From: CAZWRK01 sp964635875
GTDB taxonomy: Bacteria; Pseudomonadota; Gammaproteobacteria; Burkholderiales; Aquaspirillaceae
Assembly: GCA_964635875.1 (NCBI GenBank)
Contig: CAZWRK010000070.1
Span: 1 to 20,771 of the forward strand
Direction: 5' to 3'
Length of the DNA: 20,771 nt
In this document: piece after piece, positions 1 to 6,715 of the stretch
How positions within the stretch are numbered: position 1 is the first letter of the stretch
How the letters are laid out: the number at the start of each line of letters is the position of its first letter
Position numbers and translations under genes: made by a program
The notes under the pieces: generated by a model
The model's database searches: none
Told to the model about the DNA's origin: nothing
The model's input: the letters and a program-made list of their open reading frames with translations, nothing else

Positions 1-445
1 CAGCAACAACGGGGGGATGTTCTGCAACAAACCGTACATAAGCCTCTACAGCAAAAACGGTAGCAGGCAAGACCCCCTCTAAAGAAATAACATAGTCTCT
101 ATCCAGACCCAACCCATCGGTTAGAACAAGCCAACGTTCAATTCCGCCCTCTTCGGAATCACGTCCATCATGATCTAATATCCGTTGCGTCCATTCTTTA
201 CGTAAATTTTTATCATGAATTTTTGAAATTAAAGCAGCATCTTTTCTGGGAATAGCGGCCTGATAGCAGTAACGATTTAATGCCCATGCTTGAACTTGTC
301 CTTTGTTTAAAGATCCAGAATGGAGCAGTTTATGAAAAACATGTAGATTGTGATATTTTTTTGCGCCGATTTCAAACAAAGCTTTTTCAAGCTCAGCAGG
401 GGACAAAGCATTATTTAATTTAATCAATTTCAATCTCCATTCCAT
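1..445 (-). CDS. pqqC: PqqC, pyrroloquinoline-quinone synthase (partial, C-terminus outside window)
   Basis: PqqC is the cofactor-free oxidase that performs the last step of PQQ synthesis, ring closure and oxidation of the PqqA-derived intermediate. About 148 N-terminal residues are visible. They include a PqqC-like RILDHDG segment followed by EEGGIERWL, and an FAVEAYVRF stretch just before the window edge. The start is uncertain. An ATG at 445 overlaps the end of pqqB by 26 bp but has no good ribosome binding site. An in-frame TTG at 427 has GGAG seven bases upstream. Either way the gene overlaps pqqB, as expected for translational coupling in a pqqABC operon. Identity is secure; only the start and the missing C-terminus are open. 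Confidence 0.9.
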   Translation of the reverse strand, partial: MEWRLKLIKLNNALSPAELEKALFEIGAKKYHNLHVFHKLLHSGSLNKGQVQAWALNRYCYQAAIPRKDAALISKIHDKNLRKEWTQRILDHDGRDSEEGGIERWLVLTDGLGLDRDYVISLEGVLPATVFAVEAYVRFVAEHPPVVA

Positions 446-1346
446 CAAAAGCAAGTTCCCAACCATTCTCATAAATAAAAGCTCTTTCTATGGAGTCTTT
501 TAACAAAACAGGGTTTGTATTATTTATGTGAATGTATATTTTTCTATTAACATTTACTTTTGAGAGTTGTGAAACAGATCCATGTTCACCGCCCATTGGA
601 ATATGCCCCATTCTTGATGCGGTTTTTTCACTCACCCCAGCTTCAATTAATTCGTTCTCAGAAAAAGTTGTTCCGTCAAATAACACAGTATCTGTTTCTC
701 TGAAAATTGAAATGATTTCGTCATTAATTTCAGCACACCCAGGAAGATAGATTAATCTTTTTTGACTATCTTTAGTGCGAATGGCAAGTCCAATAGTATC
801 TTCTGGCAAACTACCAAAATTTTTTAATAATGGATCTTCAAGCCAAAGTGCTATTTTTCCTGGAATAGTGAAAGGTTGTATGTATATTCCTGTTGATTTT
901 CCTAGGCCATTCCTAATTTCTTGTTCTTCATTTAGAAGAAATGGTTTTCTCTCAACAAATTGAGTATTTAAAACATTGAAAATTGAATTTTTTTCTAAAA
1001 TATTCAGAACGCGTTTAGTTGCATAGAGAGAAAAGCGTTGCTGCTCTCTTAAAGAGAGAAGACCTGCTACATGATCAACATCAGCGTTTGTTAGGACAAC
1101 AGCATTTAATGGGCTGTGTCTAGGTGTTGATTGTGGGTGTAATTTTTTTGTTGCTAGAAATTGTTGCCTTAAGTCTGGGGATGCATTAATTAGTACCCAA
1201 TTATTATTGTCAGAAGAAACAGCAATTGAAGATTGTGTTTGAGCTGACTCAGAATGAGTTCTTGCTGATTTACAAACCAGACATGAGCAATTCCATTGAG
1301 GCAATCCACCACCTGCTGCTGCGCCTAGCACTGTTACTTGCAACAT
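420..1346 (-). CDS. pqqB: PqqB, PQQ biosynthesis protein of the metallo-beta-lactamase fold
   Basis: The protein has 308 residues, the normal family length. It opens with the PqqB signature VLGAAAGGGLPQWNCSC, including three closely spaced Cys (20, 22, 25). The family's modified metal motif is present at about 86-92 as TNADVDH, in place of the HxHxDH of active beta-lactamase-fold hydrolases. PqqB is thought to hydroxylate the tyrosine of the PqqA-derived precursor before PqqC acts. The start ATG at 1346 has AAGGAG ten bases upstream. It lies 18 bp after pqqA and overlaps pqqC, so the three genes form one operon. Composition is AT-rich compared with the right half of the window. Confidence 0.95.
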   Translation of the reverse strand: MLQVTVLGAAAGGGLPQWNCSCLVCKSARTHSESAQTQSSIAVSSDNNNWVLINASPDLRQQFLATKKLHPQSTPRHSPLNAVVLTNADVDHVAGLLSLREQQRFSLYATKRVLNILEKNSIFNVLNTQFVERKPFLLNEEQEIRNGLGKSTGIYIQPFTIPGKIALWLEDPLLKNFGSLPEDTIGLAIRTKDSQKRLIYLPGCAEINDEIISIFRETDTVLFDGTTFSENELIEAGVSEKTASRMGHIPMGGEHGSVSQLSKVNVNRKIYIHINNTNPVLLKDSIERAFIYENGWELAFDGMEIEID

Positions 1347-1364
1347 ATCTGGCTCACTCCTTAT

Positions 1365-1445
1365 TTATAGATCAGCACATGCATAACAATTGATTTCTAG
1401 ACCTAAGGTTACTTCCAAAAATTTAGGTGTAGTCCATGTTTTCAT
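1365..1445 (-). CDS. pqqA: PqqA, 26-residue PQQ precursor peptide
   Basis: This is a 26-residue peptide beginning MKTWTTPKF. It carries the diagnostic Glu and Tyr three residues apart (E17 and Y21 in LEINCYACADL) that are cross-linked by PqqE to become the PQQ skeleton. The ATG at 1445 follows GGAGAGATCAAA, a good ribosome binding site. A longer in-frame extension up to 1571 has no homology and would run through the operator-like repeats, so the short start is chosen. The C-terminal tail after Y21 has two Cys overall (C20, C23), slightly unusual for PqqA. It lies 18 bp upstream of pqqB. Confidence 0.93.
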   Translation of the reverse strand: MKTWTTPKFLEVTLGLEINCYACADL

Positions 1446-1479
1446 TTTGATCTCTCCGTTGTAAGGCCATATGGCAGTC

Positions 1480-1491
1480 TCACTATAGTGA
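1480..1491. repeat. 12-bp perfect palindrome in pqqA leader
   Basis: TCACTATAGTGA is a perfect 12-bp palindrome 35 bp upstream of the pqqA start codon. On the minus strand it contains TATAGT, which resembles a -10 box, so it may overlap the promoter or act as an operator. No convincing -35 box at 16-18 bp spacing was found, so the role is open. Confidence 0.35.
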
Positions 1492-1534
1492 ATTTGTCTG
1501 AGGCTACGGTATACAACTTTAGTCTGATCTTTTA

Positions 1535-1566
1535 TGTAGCAAGTTGCTACACATTTTGTGTGGCAA
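1535..1566. promoter_or_regulatory. Triple half-site inverted repeat upstream of pqqA (putative operator)
   Basis: Three copies of one 8-bp half-site lie within 32 bp. They are TGTAGCAA (1535-1542), its perfect inverse TTGCTACA (1544-1551) one base later, and TGTGGCAA (1559-1566) with one change. The first pair forms an 8-1-8 palindrome; the second and third form a 10-bp imperfect inverted repeat with a short T-rich spacer. No T-tract follows on either strand in the way expected of a terminator. The site lies between the end of the HTH gene and pqqA, about 90 bp upstream of the pqqA start, a natural place for an operator controlling PQQ synthesis. The binding protein is unknown. Confidence 0.45.
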
Positions 1567-1586
1567 CACATCCAATTATTGGAATT

Positions 1587-2558
1587 TTATTTTTTAGATG
1601 TGATGAACAAAGCTTTCTTGATTTCTTTGATAGAGGCTTTTCTCATTCTTACTTGCTGATTTTGATAAGTTTCTTTTATCCACACTTGATCACTTATCAC
1701 CAAGAAGAGAATTGTTAGGTTTTCTGTACTTGTTTGAATTTTTATAGGACGCATTAATAATGGTTTCGCTAATTCGATTAAATTTAATTGCTTTAGATGA
1801 TCCTGCTTTTTAAAACAGTTTTGTTTAGAGAAATTGACGCATTTTAGTAAATAGGAAAATAGTGACTTTCCTTTTAAAAGAGCAATTTTCATTTCTATTT
1901 TTTGTAGAAAGTTTTCGAGATTTATGCCTTGGCTACTAAATTTCTTCATCAGTAAAAAGATTTGTGGCAAGGAAAGTTGTGCAGTTCTGATAAGCCACAC
2001 CAATTTTTTAGGAATCGAATAGTGTCCAATTCTAATTGGATTATTTTCAGAAGCATGTTTCTGCTTTGCAGAATGTATTTGGACAGCCTTTGGCTGGTTA
2101 GGTTTTATAGCGTGGGGTGTTTTTGTCGCACCTGAGCGAGTTATCAACAGGGCGTGTTGTTGAATTTCTTCGATGTTTTCTAGTTCATATGGCAGCGCTA
2201 AACAATCACAAGCTGTTGTTGTGAGGCAAATGGGTACAATAGAAAAGTCATTTGTAATTCGATTGCCAACGCGCTTTCTTTGTTGGTGTAGTCTTTGTAT
2301 CCAGCCAGCAGCTTCAAGCTCAAGAAGCGCCCTTTGCACGCTACGAATGGTATAACCTGTGCGTTGTGCGAGCTTATCTCTGGATGGGTAAATTGGAGTC
2401 AGTGCGTTTTTTGCTGACACATAGGATAAAATAGCTTGTAAAGTCGACGTAGTGCACCGACCAAATTTGAGAGATTGATAGTCTCTATATTTGCCTGTGA
2501 CGAGTGTTGTTATGGCGCGAGTAATCGAGTAAGGAACAGAAGAGGTGTGCTTGCTCAT
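1587..2558 (-). CDS. Winged-HTH protein, possible plasmid/chromid replication initiator
   Basis: The protein is about 323 residues if it starts at ATG 2558 (MSKHTSS...); an in-frame ATG at 2609 would add 17 residues. Neither start has a strong ribosome binding site. Around residues 40-105 (short form) there is a helix-turn-helix of the type seen in plasmid replication proteins: YPSRDKLAQRTGYTIRSVQR followed by ALLELEAAGWIQR. The C-terminal half is basic and rich in Lys, with no motif I recognise. It lies directly downstream of parA-parB in the same orientation, which is the main reason to suspect a replication initiator. It could equally be a transcription regulator of the par genes or of pqqA. 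Function is inferred from context, not proven. Confidence 0.6.
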   Translation of the reverse strand: MSKHTSSVPYSITRAITTLVTGKYRDYQSLKFGRCTTSTLQAILSYVSAKNALTPIYPSRDKLAQRTGYTIRSVQRALLELEAAGWIQRLHQQRKRVGNRITNDFSIVPICLTTTACDCLALPYELENIEEIQQHALLITRSGATKTPHAIKPNQPKAVQIHSAKQKHASENNPIRIGHYSIPKKLVWLIRTAQLSLPQIFLLMKKFSSQGINLENFLQKIEMKIALLKGKSLFSYLLKCVNFSKQNCFKKQDHLKQLNLIELAKPLLMRPIKIQTSTENLTILFLVISDQVWIKETYQNQQVRMRKASIKEIKKALFITSKK

Positions 2559-2735
2559 GATGTATGTCTTTTTCAGAGAATAGAGGTCTCTGATTGACGA
2601 AGCATTCAAGTCAAGTTAGGATGAAGTTGCTTTTCAAAAAAGCAAAATCGCACCTAAGCCTAAGCTTTGCGTGTCAATCAAATCCGGTGGTGTCCGGTAT
2701 GTAGTTTTACAGTAAGTGTTATACGCCTACTGAGG

Positions 2736-2780
2736 CCCAATCCCTCTGCGTCAACAGGGGGATTGGGTTTTCCTTATTTT
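2736..2780 (+). terminator. Rightward intrinsic terminator in the gap between parB and the HTH gene
   Basis: CCCAATCCCTCTG (2736-2748) pairs with CAGGGGGATTGGG (2755-2767) over 13 bp with one U-G wobble and the six-base loop CGTCAA. A T-rich tail, TTTTCCTTATTTTTC, follows from 2768. All the features of a rho-independent terminator are present, but only for plus-strand transcripts. The flanking genes (parB and the HTH gene) are both on the minus strand, where the stem has a C-A mismatch and no T-tract follows. The 2610-2773 gap has no reading frame of note. It also holds an 8-bp inverted pair TGATTGAC (2591-2598) / GTCAATCA (2673-2680). Confidence 0.65.
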
Positions 2781-3679
2781 TCTATCATTGATTTTTCCTC
2801 AAAAAATTTCTGAATAAATTCAGAGAACTCCTGCAGGGTTTTTTCTTCAGAAAATTTTATTTGCCATTGGTTTTTACTTTGCTTAATTGACGCGGATTTT
2901 TTTCCATTTACGTACAGCGTTTTTTGTTTGCTGTGTGGCTCTATGCCAGTTTGATTGAGCTTTGATAGTATCCATACCGATATTTTAGATGCAGGAACTT
3001 TTCCCGTTGAGCATTGGGTTACGGCATCATTTAATAGGGCGTCAATATTTTCATACTGCCTTTTTAGGCTTACGAGCTGCTCTGCTGCCACCCTATTAAT
3101 GAGATCTGGTTTTTCGTGCAATCTATCTATAATTTTCTTAGGCAAAGAAAAAAATGAGAAAAATCTATAAATATCTGATGTTTGGTAACCTGATATCCGT
3201 ACGATTTCTTGTTTTGATCGAACAAGTCCCTCTTCTTCAAGTCGTTTAAATGCTAAAGCGACCTCAAAGTCAGATAAATTTTCCCTAAGCAAATTTTCCG
3301 CAATAGATATTTGCGCTGCTTGCTGATTGTTGACATGCCGAACAATCGCCTGTATTCCTGCCTCTCCAATTTGCTTGACAGCTCTCCAGCGACGCTCTCC
3401 TGCAATGAGCTCGTAGCGCCCATCATCTTTTTTTCTGACGCTGATTGGTTGGTTGAGGCCGTTTGTTCTGATGTCTTCTGCTAGTGTGTCAATATCTTCT
3501 GGTCGGAACTGGATCCTAGCTTGCCATGGGCATGGATCGATTAACTCAATAGGTATTAACTTAAGCTCTTGACTCAGTTCAAGTCCAAGTACTTCATCGG
3601 CATCTGGTCGATGCTGTGGGATAGCGGACAGTCTTTGCGCTAGCTTTTCACGGAGTGTTTGTTCATTCAATTTCGTCAT
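2774..3679 (-). CDS. parB: ParB-family partition protein
   Basis: This is a centromere-binding partner of ParA for segregation of a replicon. About 301 residues. The ParB/Spo0J N-terminal domain is clear: LIPIELIDPCPWQAR, then YELIAGERRWRA (family box GERRxRA, about residue 95) and the ENLLRENLSDFE segment (about 128). A putative HTH (IVRISGYQTSDIYRFF) follows. The C-terminal 100 residues are lysine-rich and not conserved to my eye. ATG 3679 is preferred over the upstream in-frame ATG at 3694 because GAGAAAG precedes it. The gene overlaps the end of parA by 17 bp, so the pair is translationally coupled. Context is plasmid-like rather than the usual chromosomal rsmG-parA-parB locus. Confidence 0.88.
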   Translation of the reverse strand: MTKLNEQTLREKLAQRLSAIPQHRPDADEVLGLELSQELKLIPIELIDPCPWQARIQFRPEDIDTLAEDIRTNGLNQPISVRKKDDGRYELIAGERRWRAVKQIGEAGIQAIVRHVNNQQAAQISIAENLLRENLSDFEVALAFKRLEEEGLVRSKQEIVRISGYQTSDIYRFFSFFSLPKKIIDRLHEKPDLINRVAAEQLVSLKRQYENIDALLNDAVTQCSTGKVPASKISVWILSKLNQTGIEPHSKQKTLYVNGKKSASIKQSKNQWQIKFSEEKTLQEFSEFIQKFFEEKSMIEK

Positions 3680-4553
3680 GATCATCTTTCTCATTGAAAA
3701 GCGTTTGCTCTTGTGAATTTTTCATCCCGTTATGTTGGTTTTTTAGGGCGGATTTGCTTCTATCCGCTTTTGGTGGGGTGATTCCTGCTTTTTGTAAGAG
3801 CTCTCGTGCCAATGCTCTAAATTCTCGAGATACTTTATGTTCTGAGTCCATTTCAACAATAGATGTATTCAGTAAAATGGACTGCTGAACGGCCGTTCCT
3901 CTGCTAATAGTGGTACTGAAGACGTTGCGATAACGCTCTTGTATTGAGTCTGCAATTGTCCGACAAACGAGTTGTCTTCTGTCGTGCTGCATCAAAATAA
4001 CGCCTAAAAGTTCTAATTGGCGATTTGCTGCTCGGATGCGTTGAACAAAGTAATCAAGATCATCTGCGCCATATAGCCCGAATTGATCTCCTGTCATAAG
4101 GGGCACCACATAGTAATTGCAAGCCGCTAGTGCGTTTGATGTCAGCAAGTTTAACGCGGGCGGGCAGTCAATTAAGACAATATCATATATCCCATGTAGA
4201 TATTGCATGTAGGCTGCTAGGTGTTCAGCGGGACGAATTGACCGCGCACGAAGACTTTCTTCTATACCTGCCAAGCGAATTGATCCGTAAATCAGGCTGA
4301 CACCAGATAAAGTTGTATCTGTGTGAATGGCTGCATTTAGTTGTTGAGGGTCATCATTTAGCAATAAATCATATGAGGTTACTTTTACCTGACTTGGGTG
4401 GGATTTTCCTATTAGAAGGCTTGCATTTGCTTGTGGATCAAGGTCGATGACTAAGACGTTTAATCCTAAGCGTGCTATGGCGCTTGCTAGATTAACAACA
4501 ATTGTGGTTTTTCCGACGCCACCTTTGTGGTTGATGACTGAAATTGCTTTCAT
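3663..4553 (-). CDS. parA: ParA-family partition ATPase
   Basis: This is a Walker-type ATPase that positions replicon copies together with ParB on nucleoid DNA. About 296 residues from ATG 4553 (MKAISVINHKGGVGKTT). The deviant Walker A motif KGGVGKTT is at residues 10-17, with both lysines; VIDLDPQAN follows at about 35-43 and IVLIDCPPALNLLTSNAL contains Walker B. There is no N-terminal HTH domain, so it resembles the Soj/ParA chromosomal-like and type Ib group rather than P1 ParA. An upstream GTG at 4571 in frame is less likely because homology starts at MKAI. The ribosome binding site is weak. The gene is divergent from the nfeD-like gene, with about 130 bp between them. Confidence 0.92.
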   Translation of the reverse strand: MKAISVINHKGGVGKTTIVVNLASAIARLGLNVLVIDLDPQANASLLIGKSHPSQVKVTSYDLLLNDDPQQLNAAIHTDTTLSGVSLIYGSIRLAGIEESLRARSIRPAEHLAAYMQYLHGIYDIVLIDCPPALNLLTSNALAACNYYVVPLMTGDQFGLYGADDLDYFVQRIRAANRQLELLGVILMQHDRRQLVCRTIADSIQERYRNVFSTTISRGTAVQQSILLNTSIVEMDSEHKVSREFRALARELLQKAGITPPKADRSKSALKNQHNGMKNSQEQTLFNEKDDHDEIE

Positions 4554-4686
4554 CGTCGAATGTGTCCGCACGGATTTTTAATGGTTGTTATGCTAGCTTA
4601 AATTGGTTCATTTTGCGAGGATCGTGGCGGATTTTTTTGCGTATCATCGCATGTCTTATGATTTGGCCGTATGTGGAGGAGGGGGT

Positions 4687-5142
4687 ATGAGTGTTCAGGG
4701 ATGGTTTTTGGTGATGATTTTTTGTGTTATTGCAGAGTTGTTAACTGGTACGTTGTTCTTGCTTTTGATAGGAGTATCTGCGTTGGTAGGGCTTTTTGTG
4801 GCCAGTTTAGGGTACGGTGTCGTGCAACAAACGAGCGTTGCTTTTTTATGTAGTGTTGTCTTGCTGACATTTTTTTGGCGTCGCCGTGCTGTGAAGCCCT
4901 CCTTATTGTTTACCACTGACTTCAATCAAGGCGCGCCCGTTCAAATTATTCGGTGGGTTTCAAAGTCACGGGCACGTGTTTTTTATCGAGGGACAGAGTG
5001 GGATGCAGAGTTGGTGAAATTTTCTTCCGAAAAAAATGATGAATTACAACAAAATCATAAAAATGATGAATTTTTCGTTCATCACTTAGAAGGTAATGTG
5101 TTATTTATTGACACAAATCCGGTTCAGAATGATCAAGTTTAA
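4687..5142 (+). CDS. Short NfeD-like membrane protein
   Basis: The product has 151 residues. Two hydrophobic stretches near the N-terminus (roughly residues 5-25 and 27-58, perhaps three membrane passes) are followed by the basic stop FWRRR. A soluble C-terminal part of the OB-fold type follows (GAPVQIIRWVSKSRARVFYRGTEWDAEL), typical of short NfeD proteins. ATG 4687 is chosen over the upstream start at 4603 because it sits behind a very strong ribosome binding site, GGAGGAGGG, and begins the membrane region directly. It lies 14 bp upstream of the stomatin gene, the standard partner. The pair is linked in other bacteria to membrane quality control and membrane microdomains. Confidence 0.82.
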   Translation: MSVQGWFLVMIFCVIAELLTGTLFLLLIGVSALVGLFVASLGYGVVQQTSVAFLCSVVLLTFFWRRRAVKPSLLFTTDFNQGAPVQIIRWVSKSRARVFYRGTEWDAELVKFSSEKNDELQQNHKNDEFFVHHLEGNVLFIDTNPVQNDQV

Positions 5143-5156
5143 CTTATGGGGGTTGT

Positions 5157-6134
5157 ATGTTTGAAATGATTTCTCCTTCGTTGCTACTGGCTGTTTTATT
5201 GGTTGTTTTGGTTAGCCGAACAATTAAGATTGTTCCCCAGCAAAGTGCATTAGTGATTGAGCGTTTAGGGCGGTTCTATGCTGTTTTGTCTCCAGGTCTA
5301 AACTTTATTATCCCATTTATTGATCGTGTTGCTTATCAGCATAGCTTAAAGGAAATCCCTCTAGATGTTCCGAGTCAAATTTGTATTACTAAAGATAATA
5401 CACAATTAAAAGTGGATGGGATTTTGTATTTCCAAGTTACTGACCCCCAGCGCGCATCGTATGGTTCGAGTGATTACATTATGGCAATTACTCAGTTGGC
5501 ACAAACAACATTGCGATCGGTCATTGGGCGTATGGAGTTAGATAAAACATTTGAAGAGCGTGATGTGATTAACTCTGTAGTGATTGCTGCGTTGGATGAG
5601 GCTGCTGTGACATGGGGGGTTAAAGTGTTGCGCTATGAAATTAAAGATCTTGTTCCTCCGCAAGATATTTTGCATGCCATGCAGGCTCAAATTACTGCAG
5701 AAAGAGAGAAGCGTGCGCTAATCGCTGCTTCGGAGGGGCGAAAGCAAGAGCAAATTAATATTGCTGCGGGTGAGAGAGAGGCCGCTATTCGCCGTTCTGA
5801 GGGGGAAAAAGAAGCGTTAATTAATCAATCGGAAGGAAGGAAGCAGGCTGCCATTAATAATGCGTTAGGCGAAGCAGAATCTGTACGTTTAGTGGCTTCT
5901 GCAACAGCAGAGGCTATTGAAAAAGTGGCTATCGCTGTTCGTCATGATGGTGGAATGAGTGCTGTGCAGTTAAAACTTGCAGAGCAGTACATTTCGGCAT
6001 TTTCAAATTTAGCTCAGGAAAGTAATACATTAATTTTGCCCGCAAATGTTAGTGATGTTGGCTCGTTAGTTGCGACGGCAATGAATGTTATGAGTAAAAT
6101 AGATTCGTCGCATCAGGTTATGAAAAAAGACTAA
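5157..6134 (+). CDS. qmcA: SPFH/stomatin family membrane protein, QmcA-like
   Basis: The protein has 325 residues: one N-terminal membrane segment (about 5-22), then an SPFH/band-7 domain. The diagnostic core is VIERLGRFYAVLSPGLNFIIPFIDRV, followed by KDNTQLKVDGILYFQVTDP and an ITQLAQTTLRSVIG segment. After residue about 185 a long Glu/Lys/Ala coiled-coil region contains three copies of an SEGxK-type repeat (SEGRKQEQI, SEGEKEALI, SEGRKQAAI). Stomatins of this group form large oligomeric rings around membrane proteases. The strong GGGGG element before ATG 5157 and the 14-bp gap from the NfeD-like gene indicate one operon. The qmcA name is by family resemblance. Confidence 0.9.
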   Translation: MFEMISPSLLLAVLLVVLVSRTIKIVPQQSALVIERLGRFYAVLSPGLNFIIPFIDRVAYQHSLKEIPLDVPSQICITKDNTQLKVDGILYFQVTDPQRASYGSSDYIMAITQLAQTTLRSVIGRMELDKTFEERDVINSVVIAALDEAAVTWGVKVLRYEIKDLVPPQDILHAMQAQITAEREKRALIAASEGRKQEQINIAAGEREAAIRRSEGEKEALINQSEGRKQAAINNALGEAESVRLVASATAEAIEKVAIAVRHDGGMSAVQLKLAEQYISAFSNLAQESNTLILPANVSDVGSLVATAMNVMSKIDSSHQVMKKD

Positions 6135-6188
6135 ATCAAAATCTATAAAGAATTTTTTATGCTTTTGGTTTATTTTTTGTGGCAATTT

Positions 6189-6216
6189 TTGTTTTTTTCT
6201 ATATATGTGCTATAAG
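6189..6216 (+). promoter_or_regulatory. Putative sigma-70 promoter of cheY (extended -10)
   Basis: TTGTTT (6189-6194) is followed at 16 bp by TATAAG (6211-6216), with a TG one base upstream of the -10 (TGCTATAAG), an extended -10 arrangement. It lies in the 138-bp AT-rich gap between the stomatin gene and cheY. It would give a leader of about 50 bases. Confidence 0.4.
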
Positions 6217-6272
6217 AAGCCCTTGTTTCATCTGAAGTATTTTTAGTGTTTTTAGCTGCGTATATAGAGAAA

Positions 6273-6710
6273 ATGAATATGGATAGAATGGGGTTGCATC
6301 CAGATCAAATTAAAATATTGGTTGTTGATGATTTTTCAACAATGCGTCGAATTATTCGTAATATGCTCAAAGAGATTGGTCTAACTAATGTTGAGGAGGC
6401 GGAAAATGGTTTATCTGCTTTGGGGAAATTAAAGTCCGGCGACTATCATATAGTGCTTTCTGATTGGAATATGCCGGTAATGGATGGTTTGGATTTGTTA
6501 CGAGGGATTCGTGCAGATCCAAATCTTCAGCATTTAGCTGTTATGATGATTACTGCCGAGAGTAAAAGAGAGCTAATTATTGAGGCTGCGACGGCTGGGG
6601 CTAATGGCTACATTATTAAGCCATTTTCTGCAGCTGTTTTACAGAAAAAACTAAAAAGCCTTCTCATGCAAGAAGGCTTTGATATTAGCCGACTAACTTT
6701 AGAGTCTTAA
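6273..6710 (+). CDS. cheY: Single-domain response regulator CheY
   Basis: This is a stand-alone receiver domain of about 145 residues, close to enterobacterial CheY throughout. ILVVDDFSTMRRIIRNMLKE holds the acidic pair; VLSDWNMPVMDG holds the phospho-accepting Asp; MMITAES holds the conserved Thr; and YIIKPF holds the conserved Lys. Phospho-CheY normally binds the flagellar switch. No chemotaxis or flagellar gene is nearby, so it is an orphan here. ATG 6273 is the most likely start; ATG 6279 and 6288 are in frame, and the GTG at 6246 adds residues without homology. The last codons contain a perfect 10-bp inverted repeat that appears to be the terminator of the converging gene. Confidence 0.9.
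   Translation: MNMDRMGLHPDQIKILVVDDFSTMRRIIRNMLKEIGLTNVEEAENGLSALGKLKSGDYHIVLSDWNMPVMDGLDLLRGIRADPNLQHLAVMMITAESKRELIIEAATAGANGYIIKPFSAAVLQKKLKSLLMQEGFDISRLTLES
6645..6680 (-). terminator. Leftward intrinsic terminator embedded in the cheY 3' coding region
   Basis: AAAGCCTTCT (6655-6664) and AGAAGGCTTT (6671-6680) form a perfect 10-bp stem with a six-base loop. Read on the minus strand the stem is followed by TTTAGTTTTTT, giving a canonical terminator. It lies about 35 bp past the stop codon of the leftward bestrophin gene. On the plus strand no T-tract follows, so cheY messages would not stop there. Confidence 0.75.
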
Positions 6711-6715
6711 TGCTG

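Noticed and set aside
2669..2677. TTGACA-like -35 box for the HTH gene on the minus strand
   Set aside because: No -10-like hexamer was found at 16-18 bp spacing.
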